From Pyrrhosoma nymphula (Eukaryota; Arthropoda; Insecta; Odonata; Coenagrionidae), in NCBI GenBank assembly GCA_963573305.1, contig OY754334.1, positions 94,175,848-94,239,847 on the forward strand: a stretch of 64,000 nt of DNA. Reading direction: 5' to 3'. This document shows, piece by piece, positions 10,430 through 22,400 of this stretch; position 1 is the stretch's first letter; each line of letters opens with the position of its first letter. The notes under the pieces were generated by a model that saw nothing but the letters and a program-made list of their open reading frames with translations, was not told where the DNA came from and searched no databases. A program made the position numbers and the translations under genes.

Positions 10430-10870
10430 GAGGAAGGACGTGGGTGTAACTTTCATCCGACTACCATATCTGAAAACAAAATAAATAAAACCTCGCTCAA
10501 ACCCTTACTTGCGAACACACACTCACAGATGGCGTGTGCGCCATAAGCACACCTTTTTCCTTCCCCGGTCAATCCGCGTCTTCTCTCACACTCTCGTTTG
10601 GTTCGTTATCGATGCCGTTGGATCGGCTCCCGTGAAAAAAAAAGAAACGGCTTGGGGAGAAGTGCTGTAGATTGGAAGAAGAGGACGGGACGGATGCGAC
10701 TCCGCTGGGAGTGGAAGGGAGGGATCGAGAGGAGCTAGAAGCAGAAGACGTTAAGAGGGTGAGTAGGATATAATACGAAGAACTCAGGCGCCCTTCGTGT
10801 TATAAGAGACGCGTGTCCTACACATGAAAGAAGGTCAACCACGCGCATCTTTGCGTGGGCGGTGTTCAAC
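10430..10870. other. CpG-rich patch, possible regulatory element
   Basis: Higher GC and CpG than its surroundings, with purine-rich runs (about 10640-10760). No repeat or coding signature. Confidence 0.28.
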
Positions 10871-10949
10871 GTTCTACCGATGATTTGAACAAAATGAAAC
10901 ATTCACGTGCTGCAAAAACAATTGGGTAGTGAATTAATTTTTTGAAATT

Positions 10950-11180
10950 ATGTAATTTTTTTCTTCTTTAAGGAGATATAGGTCTATTAATTTGAAAAAT
11001 ATTTATTCTCTTTGCCTACGTTTCGCATTTGTATACATGCTTCTTCAGGACTCAGAGAGAGTTACTTGAGCCCTGAAGAAGCATATATCTCCTATATCTA
11101 GCATATACAGCACCTATATCTTCTGAAAGAAGAAAAAAAGTACATAATAACAAAGAGGTCACTAAGAGGAATCATCTTGA
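10950..11180. mobile_element. Fold-back retroelement 3 with one hammerhead-like core
   Basis: Flanked by near-identical 14-bp direct repeats (10936-10949 and 11181-11194, 12 of 14 matching, sharing TTTGAAATT). The terminal arms (about 10951-10985 and 11112-11147) and a central hairpin (11038-11090) are complementary. The minus strand of 11014-11049 reads CCTGAAGA, extra A, GCAT/ATGC stem, GAAACGTAGGC. ACGU is self-complementary and followed by A then G, and stem I can form 3 bp. The second arm lacks the GAAAC half. A one-sided tail lies at about 11148-11180. Confidence 0.6.
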
Positions 11181-11194
11181 TATTATTTGAAATT

Positions 11195-12140
11195 GTTTTT
11201 CCAATCAGAAATTCTTTTCGAAAAAGAAGTAATGATGAAGAACAGAAGTTAAATGGTAGCGAAATATTGTGGCAGTTGCACAGAAGACTTTTCAGTGGAA
11301 TAGCTCATTGTTCATAGACTACCTCCGCAAAGGGGAGTACGTTAGTCTCTAGAGTGAAAGATTTGGAACGGGAATCACTATGACAGACATGATTACAGAA
11401 TAGGCTAAAACCTACTGGATAAATTTGAGACGGGTTACGTCCCCGAAGACGTCAATAACGTTAAAAACTCCGTGCTACTAGGATACGTTCAATATGACGC
11501 ATGAAATTCGAGATAGATTGGAGGACGGACCGTTTTAAGATGTTGCTTTTTCTGCTTACAGTTAAGGACTACAATAGCTATCGCCACCCGCTATGTTAAT
11601 TCTAACGATTGGTAGGATTGCTTTAGTGATCTTTTTTATTTTTTAATCTTTAATTTTCGATTTCTGACCGGGATTAGTTTTATTTTTCACGGGTATACAA
11701 TTTTTAAAATTATTTTTGGATGTTAGTATAATTGTATTTATCAGTTTTTATTTTGGTAACCGTTTTATGTATTATCATGACCTAACTCCTACTGGTCCCC
11801 GTGATGCATGAGTACAATGTCCATCTCACATAAGTAAGATAATAGTTAGACATTGTATTGTATGCAAAGTCGCCTTACAAATATGTTACTTAACAGTCAA
11901 TGTAGTGGAATAGGGAATAAAATTATGACGAGGTTTTTAAGGGTTAGTGAAAGCCTAGTGTTTTTAAGGGTTATTTAACCGTTGAAGTGGCTATTAGGCA
12001 TTACATAGGTGAAGATGAATTAGTTTACTCCTTGACAAGAAAGAGGAGAGTAGAGGGCAGTACTTCTGTATCCATCTTAAAATGACTGACTATACGAAAT
12101 AATAATAGTATCCGCAGGTTTATTGATAATGTCCCTGAAC
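11195..12140. other. Unassigned sequence
   Basis: A short direct duplication of GTTTTTAAGGGTTA (about 11934 and 11960) is visible. Otherwise nothing recognised. Confidence 0.4.
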
Positions 12141-12153
12141 AGCTAAAAGCATA

Positions 12154-12699
12154 TACAAAAATGAAAGGGAGTCTCCAATAGCCGTAAACAACTGGAACCT
12201 CTCGTCAGACATAACTAACCTTGCTGTGTTGGTTTGCCGGGATGGGCGGCGATCATTTGAAGCAGTTTCTCCCAGAAGTTGGGCCAATTTGTGTGTGTGA
12301 TTGAGTGATTTTGAGTACTTGTGAGAGTGCGTGTGTGTGTGGTTGTGTTAATAACCAGGCACCTTTAGTAGGGTCTCATTAGGCTTACGAAGGATCCCAG
12401 TTTATAACCCTAAGTATCCTTAGCGGAGTCCCATTAACCTAGCGAAGGATCCTATCTGGGTTGTGTGTTTGCGGCTGTGTTGGTCACTGGCGTGGAAGCA
12501 TTCTTCCCGTAAACTATCACAGGAGGGTATTCTGGTGGAGAGGCTGGGGTTGGTCTCTACTATGGAAGTCCGATCCCGGAAAACCAACACAGCAAGGTTA
12601 GTGATCTCTGACGGGTGATGCCAATTGTTTACGGCTATTGGAGATTCCCATTAATTTTTGTATTTGTCAAGCCGTAAGAGCTCACCCCATCATTGTAAT
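12154..12699. mobile_element. Fold-back retroelement 4
   Basis: A 546-bp insertion between perfect 13-bp direct repeats AGCTAAAAGCATA (12141-12153 and 12700-12712). Complementary arms of about 90 bp (12154-12250 and 12570-12665) include CTCCAATAGCCGTAAACAA and CTAACCTTGCTGTGTTGG. The interior contains an imperfect duplication of a GAAGGATCC-containing motif (about 12388 and 12438). The minus strand of the left arm contains CTGACGAG, but no GAAAC follows, so the ribozyme signature is not established here. A one-sided tail of about 35 bp lies at the right end. Confidence 0.75.
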
Positions 12700-12749
12700 A
12701 GCTAAAAGCATAACAACATGTGGCCATGTATTTCTGGTGTCTACTTTTT

Positions 12750-13060
12750 TCATAGTATGGAAACAGCAGCCAGGTATTCAGGTCGAATACAATCTGCTGG
12801 AACAGACTCCTCCCCTCCAGCGAAAGGGAATGCATTCATTTTTCCCCCAATCCCCTGAGGGGCGATTTTGTGGGCGTAACTTGCGGAGCAGACCGACTGC
12901 GTCCAGAGCATGTGGGTGGTTGATGGGCGTTGGACGATCAGGGAAAGGGGTAACGTCGGAGGAGGGTAAAGGGAGGGACGGTCAATTGTCCTTTGGCAGA
13001 GGAAGAGACAGAAATGAAAGGGTTTACAATGGATGACGATTTTACCCAAAAAAATCATAA
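12750..13060. other. GC-rich patch
   Basis: GC-rich and CpG-containing, with overlapping open frames on both strands that match nothing I know. Possible regulatory sequence. Confidence 0.25.
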
Positions 13061-13338
13061 TTGAAAGGGTTGAATGCCGGAGTAAATTGGTCCAAGGGGT
13101 AATTCATTGCCGCAGATGAATTGCGTGAGCACGTTTAATTCACCGACATGCGGACAAATGGGAAAGTCTGTCGTTCCGTCGTGTTTTTTTTTGCCGTAAC
13201 TTCTGTCATTTATGCCTGGGGCGCATCATGGCGGGGGGAATTGTGGGAAATATGTCCCCGAGTCACAAAAAAGGAAAATGACATCGTTTCGGATGCGGGC
13301 GGCTGGGAAAAATGAGGTAACCTCCCGATGTTCCAGTG

Positions 13339-13486
13339 AGAATCCACGCACACGTAAAACATATCATGCCATCGGGAAATAAATAGTTAACATGTGCTAG
13401 CTGACAAAAATATAGAATCCACGCACACGTAAAACATATCATGCCATCGGGAAATAAATCGTTAACATGTGCTAACTGACAAAAAA
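13339..13486 (+). repeat. 75-bp tandem duplication
   Basis: Two head-to-tail units (13339-13413 and 13414-13486) are nearly identical. Both contain CCACGCACACGTAAAACATA and CATGCCATCGGGAAATAAAT. The duplicated peptide seen on the minus strand is a consequence of this, not evidence of a protein. Confidence 0.9.
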
Positions 13487-13529
13487 AATTGGACCTGATA
13501 CAAAAATGTTTATCTTCCATTATTGACAA

Positions 13530-13765
13530 ACAACTAGGCCAGCTTAAATTTACCTTTCTATAAAGTAGGTGTATGCCTAAGTTTTGGCATTATCAGGTTT
13601 AGGCCGTCAGTAAGACTGAAGTGACAGCAAGGCAAATGAAAAATATGTTCAATGATTTTTATTCTAAGCAATCAGTAAAATTCGAAAAATGACTTACAGG
13701 CTATTTGAAGTACCTAATACCAGCAAGGCTGATAAAGAGGATGTCGAACTATTTAAAAAAAACGT
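13530..13765 (+). repeat. Dispersed repeat, copy 1 (pair with 15345-15590)
   Basis: Aligns with 15345-15590 in the same orientation. Shared blocks are AGGCCAGSTTAAATTTACC, CAGTAAGACTG and AGGATG near the right end. The second copy follows an RTE-like coding remnant directly, so this may be a LINE 3' UTR. Confidence 0.6.
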
Positions 13766-13770
13766 GGTCT

Positions 13771-15010
13771 GCGTCGGACCAGACGGTGGAAGTTATACTT
13801 CTTTGGCCGGTTTCACACACCCGCTCACACACACAGGCAGACAGGATATATAAATGAAATAAAAGACATTTTTTTCTCTTCGAAATGTTGGGGCCTGTTT
13901 CTCTATTATAATTTCAAAATCCAAGAGATAATGCATCATAGAACATTATCATTTTACATGGTTTTGACTTGTAGAATGGAGTTTCGAGGTACATTTCAGA
14001 AAGTAGGTGCAAGGATTAATGTTTCCTGGAAAAACAGAAAGAGGGAAACCCGGAATAAGGTGTAAAGAGTGTTTCAGAAGCAAAATGGAGGAATCTGGAG
14101 CGATTCCAACGGATTTCGTAGGCATGAGCAAATGAAGGAGTGTCAAAGCTACGAAACAGTTTATGTATATAATTATAAAACATTGTAAAAAGTATATTTC
14201 TAAGGCATAATATCGTTAAAAGCGATTGAAATACGCACGGAGAATGTTATATTCCTTTAAGTTTAATCTTTATAGCACGCGTATAAGGTACTGGAAGTCT
14301 CGGGAACAATGAAAAAATTGCTTAGCAACGAAAATGAAAAAAGATCGAAATTTGCATTAATTTTGCGTTTAAACTTCAAATATTTCAATTTATCGATCGA
14401 TAGAGAAACATCGGTTGCAAGAAGTAAATGTATTGATGATTTGGCCTCATTTCAGTCAAAGAATGAAACTTGTATCTAAATTATTTCATATTTTAATGAA
14501 TGAATGAAAATTACTCTACACGTAAATTATTCGTTTTTCCCATTTAAACCCATTAAAAAACAAAATCCTATCTGGACTCGAAACCAATGAAAAATATTGG
14601 GATTTTCGATTTTTTCCTGACTCTACACCAAATTTGAACCCTTCCCTGAAAATTTCATCCTTTTAGCTCGATTAGAAATACCCAGGAATTCGTATCAATG
14701 AGTACAATTGTGGATTTTTCTCACCCAAAAAAGAGCGTGACGCGGAAAAGAGCGTGACGCGGTTTCTCGACCAACATCCCATCCCAAAAGTCTCCAACGG
14801 GCGCAAAGAAGTATAACTTCAAAAACTTTTTAAATTCCCGAGAGAGAAGAGGAACTTATGTTGAAACAATTCAAACCTAACATAATTGAAAAATAGTTTA
14901 ACTAAAGGGTTAAGAAATAATGTTAAACTTCAAGGAAAGGAATGCATAAGAACTTTTTTGCAACAGAATGGGATGTGGAACAACAGCGGTTTTACAATAT
15001 TCGTCGCAGT
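13771..15010. other. Unassigned AT-rich sequence with a 17-bp tandem duplication
   Basis: AAAAGAGCGTGACGCGG is duplicated head to tail at 14729-14745 and 14746-14762. Nothing else recognised. Confidence 0.45.
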
Positions 15011-15169
15011 GTTATCAAAGGAATATGAAGATCAAGTGTATGAGGAGAATTGCCGATGAAGTCCAATCAAAAGTTGGGGAGAAAAAGAAGTTTAGTGAAA
15101 ACTCAACAAAGTAGAATGAGCATATCTTTAGCATACATTTGTGAGAGTATAGTCTATTGACAAAAATAA

Positions 15170-15356
15170 CGGAATGAGATTTGAAATGGAAGAAAGAGGA
15201 AGACCAAGAATAGAATACATCAGGCAAATTATAAGTGAAATCTTAGTGAAGAATAATATAGGAATGACGCGGTTAGTTGATTGGAAAGTGGAGTGGAGAG
15301 CTGCAGAAACCAATCTTCGCATTTATATGACTGCTGATGAACACCAAAATAAATAG
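15170..15356 (+). pseudogene. RTE-like RT C-terminal remnant
   Basis: A frame ending at 15356 contains RGRPRIEYIRQII followed by VDWKVEWRAAETN. This resembles the C-terminal tail of RTE-type ORF2 proteins (G.GRPR..Y..QI...., then ..EWR.A.NQ). No reverse-transcriptase catalytic region is present. It is followed at once by the dispersed repeat 15345-15590, probably its 3' UTR. The initiation codon is not meaningful. Confidence 0.5.
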
Positions 15357-15590
15357 GCCAGGTTAAATTTACCTTTACATCAAAACATAGAGGCATGTAA
15401 GGCATAAACATAATGCTTGCCATTATTTGCCAGTAAGACTGCAGGACCAGCTAGGCAGGTAAAAAAATATTTTTCAGTATTTTAATTCAAAGTGCTTCTC
15501 GTGAAATTCTCCAATTATTTATGGGCTATCTGGTGTATTACCAACCAGACTAATGAAAAGGATGCTGAGTTACTTAAAATGAAAGTTAGT
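15345..15590 (+). repeat. Dispersed repeat, copy 2 (pair with 13530-13765)
   Basis: See copy 1. About 1.8 kb apart in direct orientation. Likely 3' UTR of the RTE-like element just upstream. Confidence 0.6.
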
Positions 15591-18440
15591 TGGACATGTT
15601 AAAATTGGTAAAAGTGGATAAGCACTATCAAACATGATAGGTTATAGATTTTACAGACAATTTTGGCATCCCATAGATAAATATTTAGCGGCGATTCTAC
15701 ACCGCCCAATATGGCTTCTCCTTTGTCCCACCCATTGAATATGACCTCGAACCACGAAATAAGTGACCGTCTGAATGAAACAGAAACGCGGACCAGCTCT
15801 CGTTAGACGCCGAAACGTGACTCGTGACGCCATCACGCGAATGAAAGACCATTTTTTCCTTGAAGGAATGGTGGTGGCCGGCCCGAAAAATTCTCGGAAG
15901 AAGGCCGAGATGTAGAACACGACTTTTATCGCATTAATTCACTCCAGACACACTATGGAGGGCGCGTGTAATTTTGCTTTTTGCTAACAGAATATTTAAG
16001 TATTCAGTGATATGCCGCATTAATTACATTCTGCAGTGTACAACACGAACGAATTTTTCAGCGTTTTTTTACTGATTATTGACTGCACACATGCAATTAC
16101 CAAACGGGCATTGCAGGAAAGTACGTCCATTATGGACTCTTTAGAGCCATGAACTCTATAGACTGGTTCAGATTGAATTTAAGAACATAAATTAAGGACA
16201 TAGCACGAGAAATTTAGACTTAGGCGCTTGTATTGTAGTGGGAGTGGTCACAGTCCATCGTTATGACATAACATAACGTAGAACATGGTTCATATTCATC
16301 TTTTATGTTATGTCGTTAAATTGCTTAATCGAGACGAAGCATAATGATTTAAATAGGCCAACAACAAGCAGTATTTGCTGGCACTCCGGCGTCAAAGGAA
16401 AGTTCAGATTTTTACGCAGTAACGATATAGATTTGGTAAGAGAAATTATTATAGTTTTTCATATCTACACAAGCCCATCACTATTTCATTTCTCAATTTA
16501 AAACTATGCCTGCGTAACGGAAGGCGATTTGACATTGGCTCACTTAAGCAAACAAAGGAACTTTCCTATTGGTTGAACTTAGTTAACACTGGGCATTGTG
16601 AACGAACGTGATAAGCCAACTTTATGTCATGTCTTTACGACCTTTACTTTCGTCTTTGGCCGAAAAATAATGAGCGAGGATGGGGAAATTTTGCAATTCT
16701 GACCCAGAAAGGGATAGGAAAATTCGCACCAAAGAGACGTAGTCTGTGCAGGGTTGTGAGTGATGATCATATGTGAAGTAGATGATTCGTATTCTGAAGG
16801 GCTGGATGGGATTATATGGACGACTGTAGAAAAGTGCAGTAGATAGTTATTGGGATTTAGGTTGATTACTGTTGGTGACAATCGACTATCAAAACACATT
16901 TTGGTATTTGGAGTCAAACCGGAGACCAATGACGTAGCTTGCTTAGCGTTGATGAAATTACTAATCAGGCAAACATTATAGGAAACATAAATTATAGCGG
17001 CTGAGACAAAAGATGTATATTAAGAAAGAACATGTTATTATTACATGGGGGGTCAAAGGAAAAAAGTGACACCACTCCATATTTAATAAAAATATTTACA
17101 ATCACAATTATTCTCTATGCAATTAAAAAAAATCTTTTCGAAGATGCGAGGTGAAAAGTAATTGAGCAAATTAGGTTACGCTAGATTTTAATTTGAGATC
17201 TAAAAAAAAAAAATTCATCATGCTTTTCATGTTTAAGTACATACATGCATGAAAAGAAAATAACGGCAAGAAACAAAGGGTGTTAGTGATCCGGCGAGCA
17301 AGAACTTTATTGATTGCTTTTATCAGCCCGAGTACCTGATGAGACACGATATTACGATCAAAATAACTTCTTTTCCCAGGAGAAGTGAATGAGGGAGAAG
17401 AAATGAATTAAGAGATATGAGAAGACCTCGGTGAAAGGAGAAGAGCAGGGTCGGAGAAAGAAAGGAGAAGAAGACGACGAACGAAATAAGAGAACGCGAT
17501 GGCCTCATGTGGCATCTATCCGCGTAAAATCAGATGTTTGCACAACTTAAATCGAAATTGCAATTGCATAAAGTCTCATGAATACAAAAAGTAAATTTAC
17601 TATAAGTAATAAAATATAAAATCAAATGTATTGATAAGAATACAGATTAAAGAGGGGTAAACGAGAGTACATACCCTAAGAAATAATGTAGAAAAAATAA
17701 ATAAAAATTATTGTAGTGGTTCGCTGAAGATTTTTTACTATGATATTTTTCCTGGAAAAATAATAATCGAATATGACATAATTTTAAGCTAATAAAAACA
17801 GCGTTTTACCTAAATTGAGCCAATAAATAATTTATGATTCATTAACCCGATGTAATTTTAAATTTCTTCTTAACAAAAGTGCAACAGAAAAGATTTTTTC
17901 TAGGTAAAAATAAGAAAGACACTTATTTCCATATAAAAAGGTTGTTCTAATACACTGAGAGGACTCCATATTCAATAAGAAAATAATAATTACATAATTT
18001 AAATAGTAATTAACACATGATCGAAGTCGGTAAGGCAGAATACTCTTTACATGATGCGGGAATAGCGTCGAAACCGGTAGAGGTACTCAAATACAGAGTG
18101 GAATATACGAATCATAATTATTTTGATTTAATTATGTCTCAATTATACTTGTGAAATCGCCAAATATTCACCTTAATGACTTGCTTATCCAAGATGTCAT
18201 AATGCCTTTCTTTAGTGCTATTTTAAAATTTGAAACGTCCATTTGAAATGATAGATATACCTGTTTTTTTGACAGTACAATCGACTGAGCCAGGACAGTT
18301 CAAACAAGGAAACAAGGCGAGGAGGCTTCTGCGAATAGAAATCAAACGGTGGCTAAAGACTTCAACCGTCGACCCAGGAAGCGTTTCCCCTTCCGACATG
18401 AATCCCACTTCCCACTGAATTGACCGCCTTCCTTAACTCA
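15591..18440. other. AT-rich stretch without recognisable gene
   Basis: Contains an 11-bp inverted repeat (TGACATAACAT near 16265 and its complement near 16306), A-rich low-complexity DNA, and a purine-rich run at 17380-17490. No gene supported. Confidence 0.4.
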
Positions 18441-18712
18441 AGACCTTTTGAGAGCCGCTCGTGTTTTTTTTGACGGATGTGCCTTCAACTCCTTTCTTTT
18501 TTTTCATTTCTTTTCTCAATTCCCAAGCGCCCATCGCATGTCTAGTCCTCCTTCGAATAGCTGAAGCAATCTGTCCGCGCGGCCACGGATCACGCCATCC
18601 ACTAGCCCGGGTGAGAGTTAAAAAACATCGGCGGCCATGAGTGCCTCCCTCGGAACTTCGCCGCCATTAGTGGTCCGCTGTGCCTACGTCTCGCTTCCAT
18701 GCTGAGCATTAA
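18441..18712. other. CpG-rich patch, possible regulatory element
   Basis: Elevated GC and CpG without repeat signature, ending just before a MITE. Function inferred only from composition. Confidence 0.28.
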
Positions 18713-18719
18713 AATTATA

Positions 18720-18925
18720 GGTGTAGCGAAACTTGGTGGCACTCTCTTGTGAAAATCATGACGTTCCGGAGAGTAAGGCATCTAAAAGAGGTGGGATAAA
18801 GAGGCCGAGGGTTCATCAAGAGGTCCAAACAGGAGCCCTGAGGTACCTCTGCCAGCTCATCGACGCGTCACTCACCTTTACTGACATCATACACTCCACT
18901 TTCGAATGCCACCAAGTTTAACACT
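18720..18925. mobile_element. Short TIR element (MITE), copy A
   Basis: Left end TATA|GGTGTAGCGAAACTTGG... and right end GCCACCAAGTTT..AACAC are inverted repeats. They match both ends of the element at 56545-56740, which has similar length (about 200 bp). The right terminus has a 3-bp deletion. No coding capacity. The TA/TATA target suggests a Tc1/mariner-type source, but this is inference. Confidence 0.6.
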
Positions 18926-18929
18926 TTAT

Positions 18930-19100
18930 TAATTATGTATGTGATCTGGATCTCACAACGAGATTAATTGTTTGTTTTATTGTTTGTTGCCTGTATCAAA
19001 TTTGGTTACACTAGAAAGTGTTGTCTCAGAAAGTGTTGGATGTTAATAGTGTTTTGTTCTTGTCCTAGAACAATAAAAATGCTTTCAATTCAATTCAAAA
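18930..19100 (+). mobile_element. LINE 3' UTR tail
   Basis: AT-rich tail ending TTGTCCTAGAACAATAAAAA and then a short CAATTCAATTC repeat. It matches the tail at 6150-6200 (GTCCTAGAGCAATAAATA). No coding part is present. Confidence 0.5.
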
Positions 19101-19117
19101 GTAGGGGCCGGGATTCC

Positions 19118-19235
19118 ACTGCACAATAATCACCACCATTGCCGAGATTCAAACCCTAGGGATGCGAAGCCAGGACTCAAGCCCCCCCACCAACCCTTCA
19201 TAACCAGCTGAACCATGACCACAGGCAGAATGTTA
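19118..19235 (-). repeat. tRNA-derived SINE head
   Basis: Minus strand has an A-box-like TGGTTCAGCTGGTTA (19201-19215) and a B-box-like GGGTTTGAATCTC (19144-19156). The spacing is too long for a tRNA gene and there is a run of C in between. It abuts a LINE tail. Confidence 0.45.
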
Positions 19236-19304
19236 ACTAGCGCTTGTTAAAACAATCAATGGAAATCTCTGCTATTAATGCAAACTATTTATGCAGCAGT
19301 ACTA

Positions 19305-19800
19305 GTAAATCTTCGAGTTTTAGTCGATTAGAATATAAGTCGTAGTGGTCTTATCAGACCGTAAATATCGACTAAAATACTTGACTCGAGTATAAGTCGA
19401 GGCGAAAAAATTCGCTGAATCTCCTTCTTTCGCATTGGTTATGCGATGTTTACACAATGCACTAGGCTTTATGGAATGCATTAATATCACAAGACGGAAG
19501 TACTAAGTGTAATTGGCAATAAATGGTCATAATACGAAACTTAGAACCTGAACCTGACGCGTATCTTGGGTGAGTATTGACCGTGACTCATGAGTGAGAT
19601 ACATGGTTTTATGTAGCCGGCACGCAGAAATATTGACCATGAAAAAGTCATCTCACTCGATTATAAGTCGGAGGTAGGTTTTCATTGGCCAAAAGCAGGA
19701 AGAAATTTCTCTATTTATACGCGGGCTTATAGATTACCTATACACGGTAGCTATATACCGTATAGCCTCGAGTATATACGGTAGTTTTCAACGTTCAAAT
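19305..19800. repeat. Unclassified repeat rich in ATAAGTCGA/TATACGG motifs
   Basis: Contains several degenerate copies of TATAAGTCG (about 19335, 19393, 19663) and palindromic TATATACGGTAG-type sequence at the right end (about 19745-19790). It looks like an element with complex ends. I cannot assign a family. Confidence 0.4.
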
Positions 19801-20569
19801 TAAGGGCAACGCTGTATTAATCCAATCGGGAAAGATAAAACGAAAATATTTAGATGCCAGGGCATGTTGAAATATAAATCTTGTAACTCACTCCTTGCCA
19901 AAACGAAGGCAGTAAATCAGATCAGATTTTGATATCTTCTAACTGCACCACAGTTTTAAAAGCTTGCACACTTAACTGAAAGTGCGCAAAGAAAATCTAC
20001 CTCACGTACGAGGTCTATGGAAGCCAGATTATTTTCCTATTCGAATTCCTCTCAATGATGCCGTAACGTTGAAAGTAACTCTTTTAAACGCCCATAACTC
20101 CACGGTGACATTTATATCCGAGCAATAACGCCCCGTGAAACGGTCGACGCCGGCATGGAATAGATCAGTCTATCTAAACGAGTAGATATACTTCCTACTT
20201 CTCACCTCCTTATCTTAAATTCTCTTTGAAATAAACGTTCATACAACGTGCGCAATGAACTCTATAAAAGCTTGTTTTTACTAAATAAGGTACTTTGCTC
20301 AGTTATTGAACCGTTCTCTAACATTAACAGGGAATTGAGATATCTTTTATTCGTGCTTTGAATTCATGCAATAAACTGATAATACTGATAAAGGTGGCAT
20401 ATTAGAAGAGTCACAGCTTTAATAATGAAAATACCATTTTTGTAGATAATTTTATGAGGTCATTTAATCTCCAAAAACCTCTTACCACCCGCCAGGGCTC
20501 GCAGTGGCTCACAAGATGCGGCTAAAAAGTGAGCGGTGTCACTTGTGTGGTACATATTGTGAGCGAGAT
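19801..20569. other. Unassigned AT-rich sequence
   Basis: Nothing recognised. Confidence 0.4.
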
Positions 20570-20800
20570 ATCACTACTTTAAAAAATTCAACGAGTTTGG
20601 CCTCATTTCCGTGAAAATATCACATCTTTCTAATCATACCGAAATATCATCCACATACGGTAGGTACCTATTTATTTTCCAGATATTTGCCACAAAATAA
20701 AGTCGTTTTCCATGGGGTGCGGCATATATGTGCATTCCAGGGAGATATTATTGAAACAAATGAGGAAGTTATAACGTAGCGAAAACGTAAGAAATGTTAC
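20570..20800 (+). mobile_element. TTAA-element family, fragment E
   Basis: Aligns with the middle of copies B and C (ATATTTGCCA..AAA, TTTTCCATGGG, GCATTCCAGGGAGA). It lacks both termini. Like C, it does not carry the MITE that interrupts copy B. Confidence 0.45.
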
Positions 20801-20938
20801 AATGCGTCGATTTAGAGACTACCGTGTGATCCGCCACAGAGGCATGTGGCAGGGGGTGTTTAGACACCAGCCATGGGAATGGGGGGGGGGGAATAGAGAA
20901 ATGGAGGGGGGAGAGGACAGAGGTGAATTATATATTAA

Positions 20939-21724
20939 GGTAGTTTGAGCGAGATATTTCCCTAGCCATAATGGAGACCATATTCAAAATTTAATTTTTA
21001 ATTTCAGCATCTGTAAATGCCGTTTTACACGATGAAAGATTTTGTACAAACGAATGTACATGAGATTGTATGTTTGCCTCAACGAAATTAGAACAGGTTC
21101 TATTTCCCGTGCAGGAATTGAGACATTCGCACAAGCGTTCATACAATTTTCCGCTTTACACGATACATTTTGCCTCATGCAAGAGTTCACGGAAGAGTTT
21201 GTACAAACAAATGTACCGTGTAAAACGGCCTTAAGAAGTATGAAGAAAATATTCCAACATAAATGACGAAAAAATATAGTACGAATATACATGACAAACA
21301 TTCTCAGTAATTAAATAAATATATCGACTTAAGTCTCTAACTTGACTAATTTCTTCACGCCGCACCGTACGGCTAAAAAGCCTTCAAAACAGCAGGCTTT
21401 TTTTTGCGATTCTGCGATAATTACTGGGGAGAGTAATAGATAAATTTTTATAAATAGTTGAGAAAACATACAACCTACACACATTTAGATTTTGTCAAAA
21501 TCGAGGTGTTATAAAATCCTAATTCTTTTCAATATTCTCCCTCTGGAGCGCCTATCTGTAATCTATCCCATGTAAAACAGCTTGTATTTTTGGACAAATT
21601 GCTCGGAAAGTAGTTCGGCAAGGGGTTAATATTTTGACATCATTGGAAATATGGGAGTTTTTTTCTTTATAATGAGGTGAAATTCATCAAATTCTAGGTG
21701 AAGTGATTTTCCGCTCAAACTACC
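20939..21724. mobile_element. Complete TTAA-flanked (piggyBac-type) non-autonomous element, copy D
   Basis: TTAA at 20935-20938 and 21725-21728 flank inverted termini GGTAGTTTGAGCG and CGCTCAAACTACC. The length is 786 bp, including a nested 215-bp MITE. The minus strand aligns with copies B (56374 on) and C (60788 on). TTAA target duplication is the hallmark of piggyBac-type transposition. No transposase is encoded, so it must be moved in trans. The family assignment is inference from target and termini. Confidence 0.78.
21017..21231. mobile_element. Nested MITE with TAA target duplication (PIF/Harbinger-like)
   Basis: TAA at 21014-21016 and 21232-21234 flank termini ATGCCGTTTTACACG and CGTGTAAAACGGCCT, which are inverted repeats. 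Inside, GTACAAACGAATGTAC-type sequence extends the symmetry, so the element is largely palindromic. A 3-bp TWA duplication is typical of PIF/Harbinger. It lies within the TTAA element, so it arrived later. Confidence 0.7.
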
Positions 21725-21729
21725 TTAAC

Positions 21730-22080
21730 GATCTATCTTAAGTTAGTGTCACGTTGTTTTTTTTATAATCACCAATGGTGCATGGAGAGAAGGAACGTTT
21801 TTGACCAGTCAGCTCTCTTATCTTGCCACTCCCATTAGAGATATAGGCGAGGTTAAAATAATATCCTTTGTGTCGTTCTGAAACTACCCTGATCGGAGGT
21901 TTTCATGTAAACTAAGCCTAGCGTGTAGCCTTCGAGTCTTTAACGGATTTCAACCTAGTTCTTCCATCAGCTGTATGACACTTCCTGCTCACTCGTAGCA
22001 GTTTTTAACAAAGCCTGCGGCTTTCCATTGATTTTTATTTACTCCGTGGATGAAATCATTCTGTGCTGGGTCCCACAGTC
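21730..22080 (+). repeat. Dispersed repeat, copy 2 (pair with 8755-9150)
   Basis: See copy 1. It starts a few bases after the TTAA at 21725-21728. Confidence 0.6.
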
Positions 22081-22400
22081 TCTTTTCCAAAATTGTAGTT
22101 CGTATGGTTTTAATAATTTTATTTTAAAAAATTAATTGTTCTCCTTAACATTCTTACAAAATGGTAAAACATTTGTTATGAGGACGTTTTAAGCCTACGG
22201 CGTGATACATAAAAGTCAATTACTAAGAATCTCATTATAAACGTCACATTTTTGGCGTCATTATTATTACTATAGTTACTCCATGCTTCCTACATTAAAT
22301 TGATAATAACTGACATTTTCAAAATAAAATTCAAATATAGTATCTATAATGACAAGAGATTAATCTCGCCCTTAAACGCAATAATTCCTGTGTTAAATCG
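22081..22400. other. AT-rich, nothing recognised
   Basis: No supported feature. Confidence 0.4.

Noticed and set aside
12154..12699. A hammerhead-like core in fold-back 4
   Set aside because: CTGACGAG is present in one arm but no GAAAC follows at the right spacing.
10191..13486. A CRISPR array
   Set aside because: The tandem repeats lack unique spacers and the DNA is clearly eukaryotic.
13263..13529. A protein with a duplicated 23-residue segment
   Set aside because: It is the translation of a 75-bp tandem DNA repeat that happens to be in frame.
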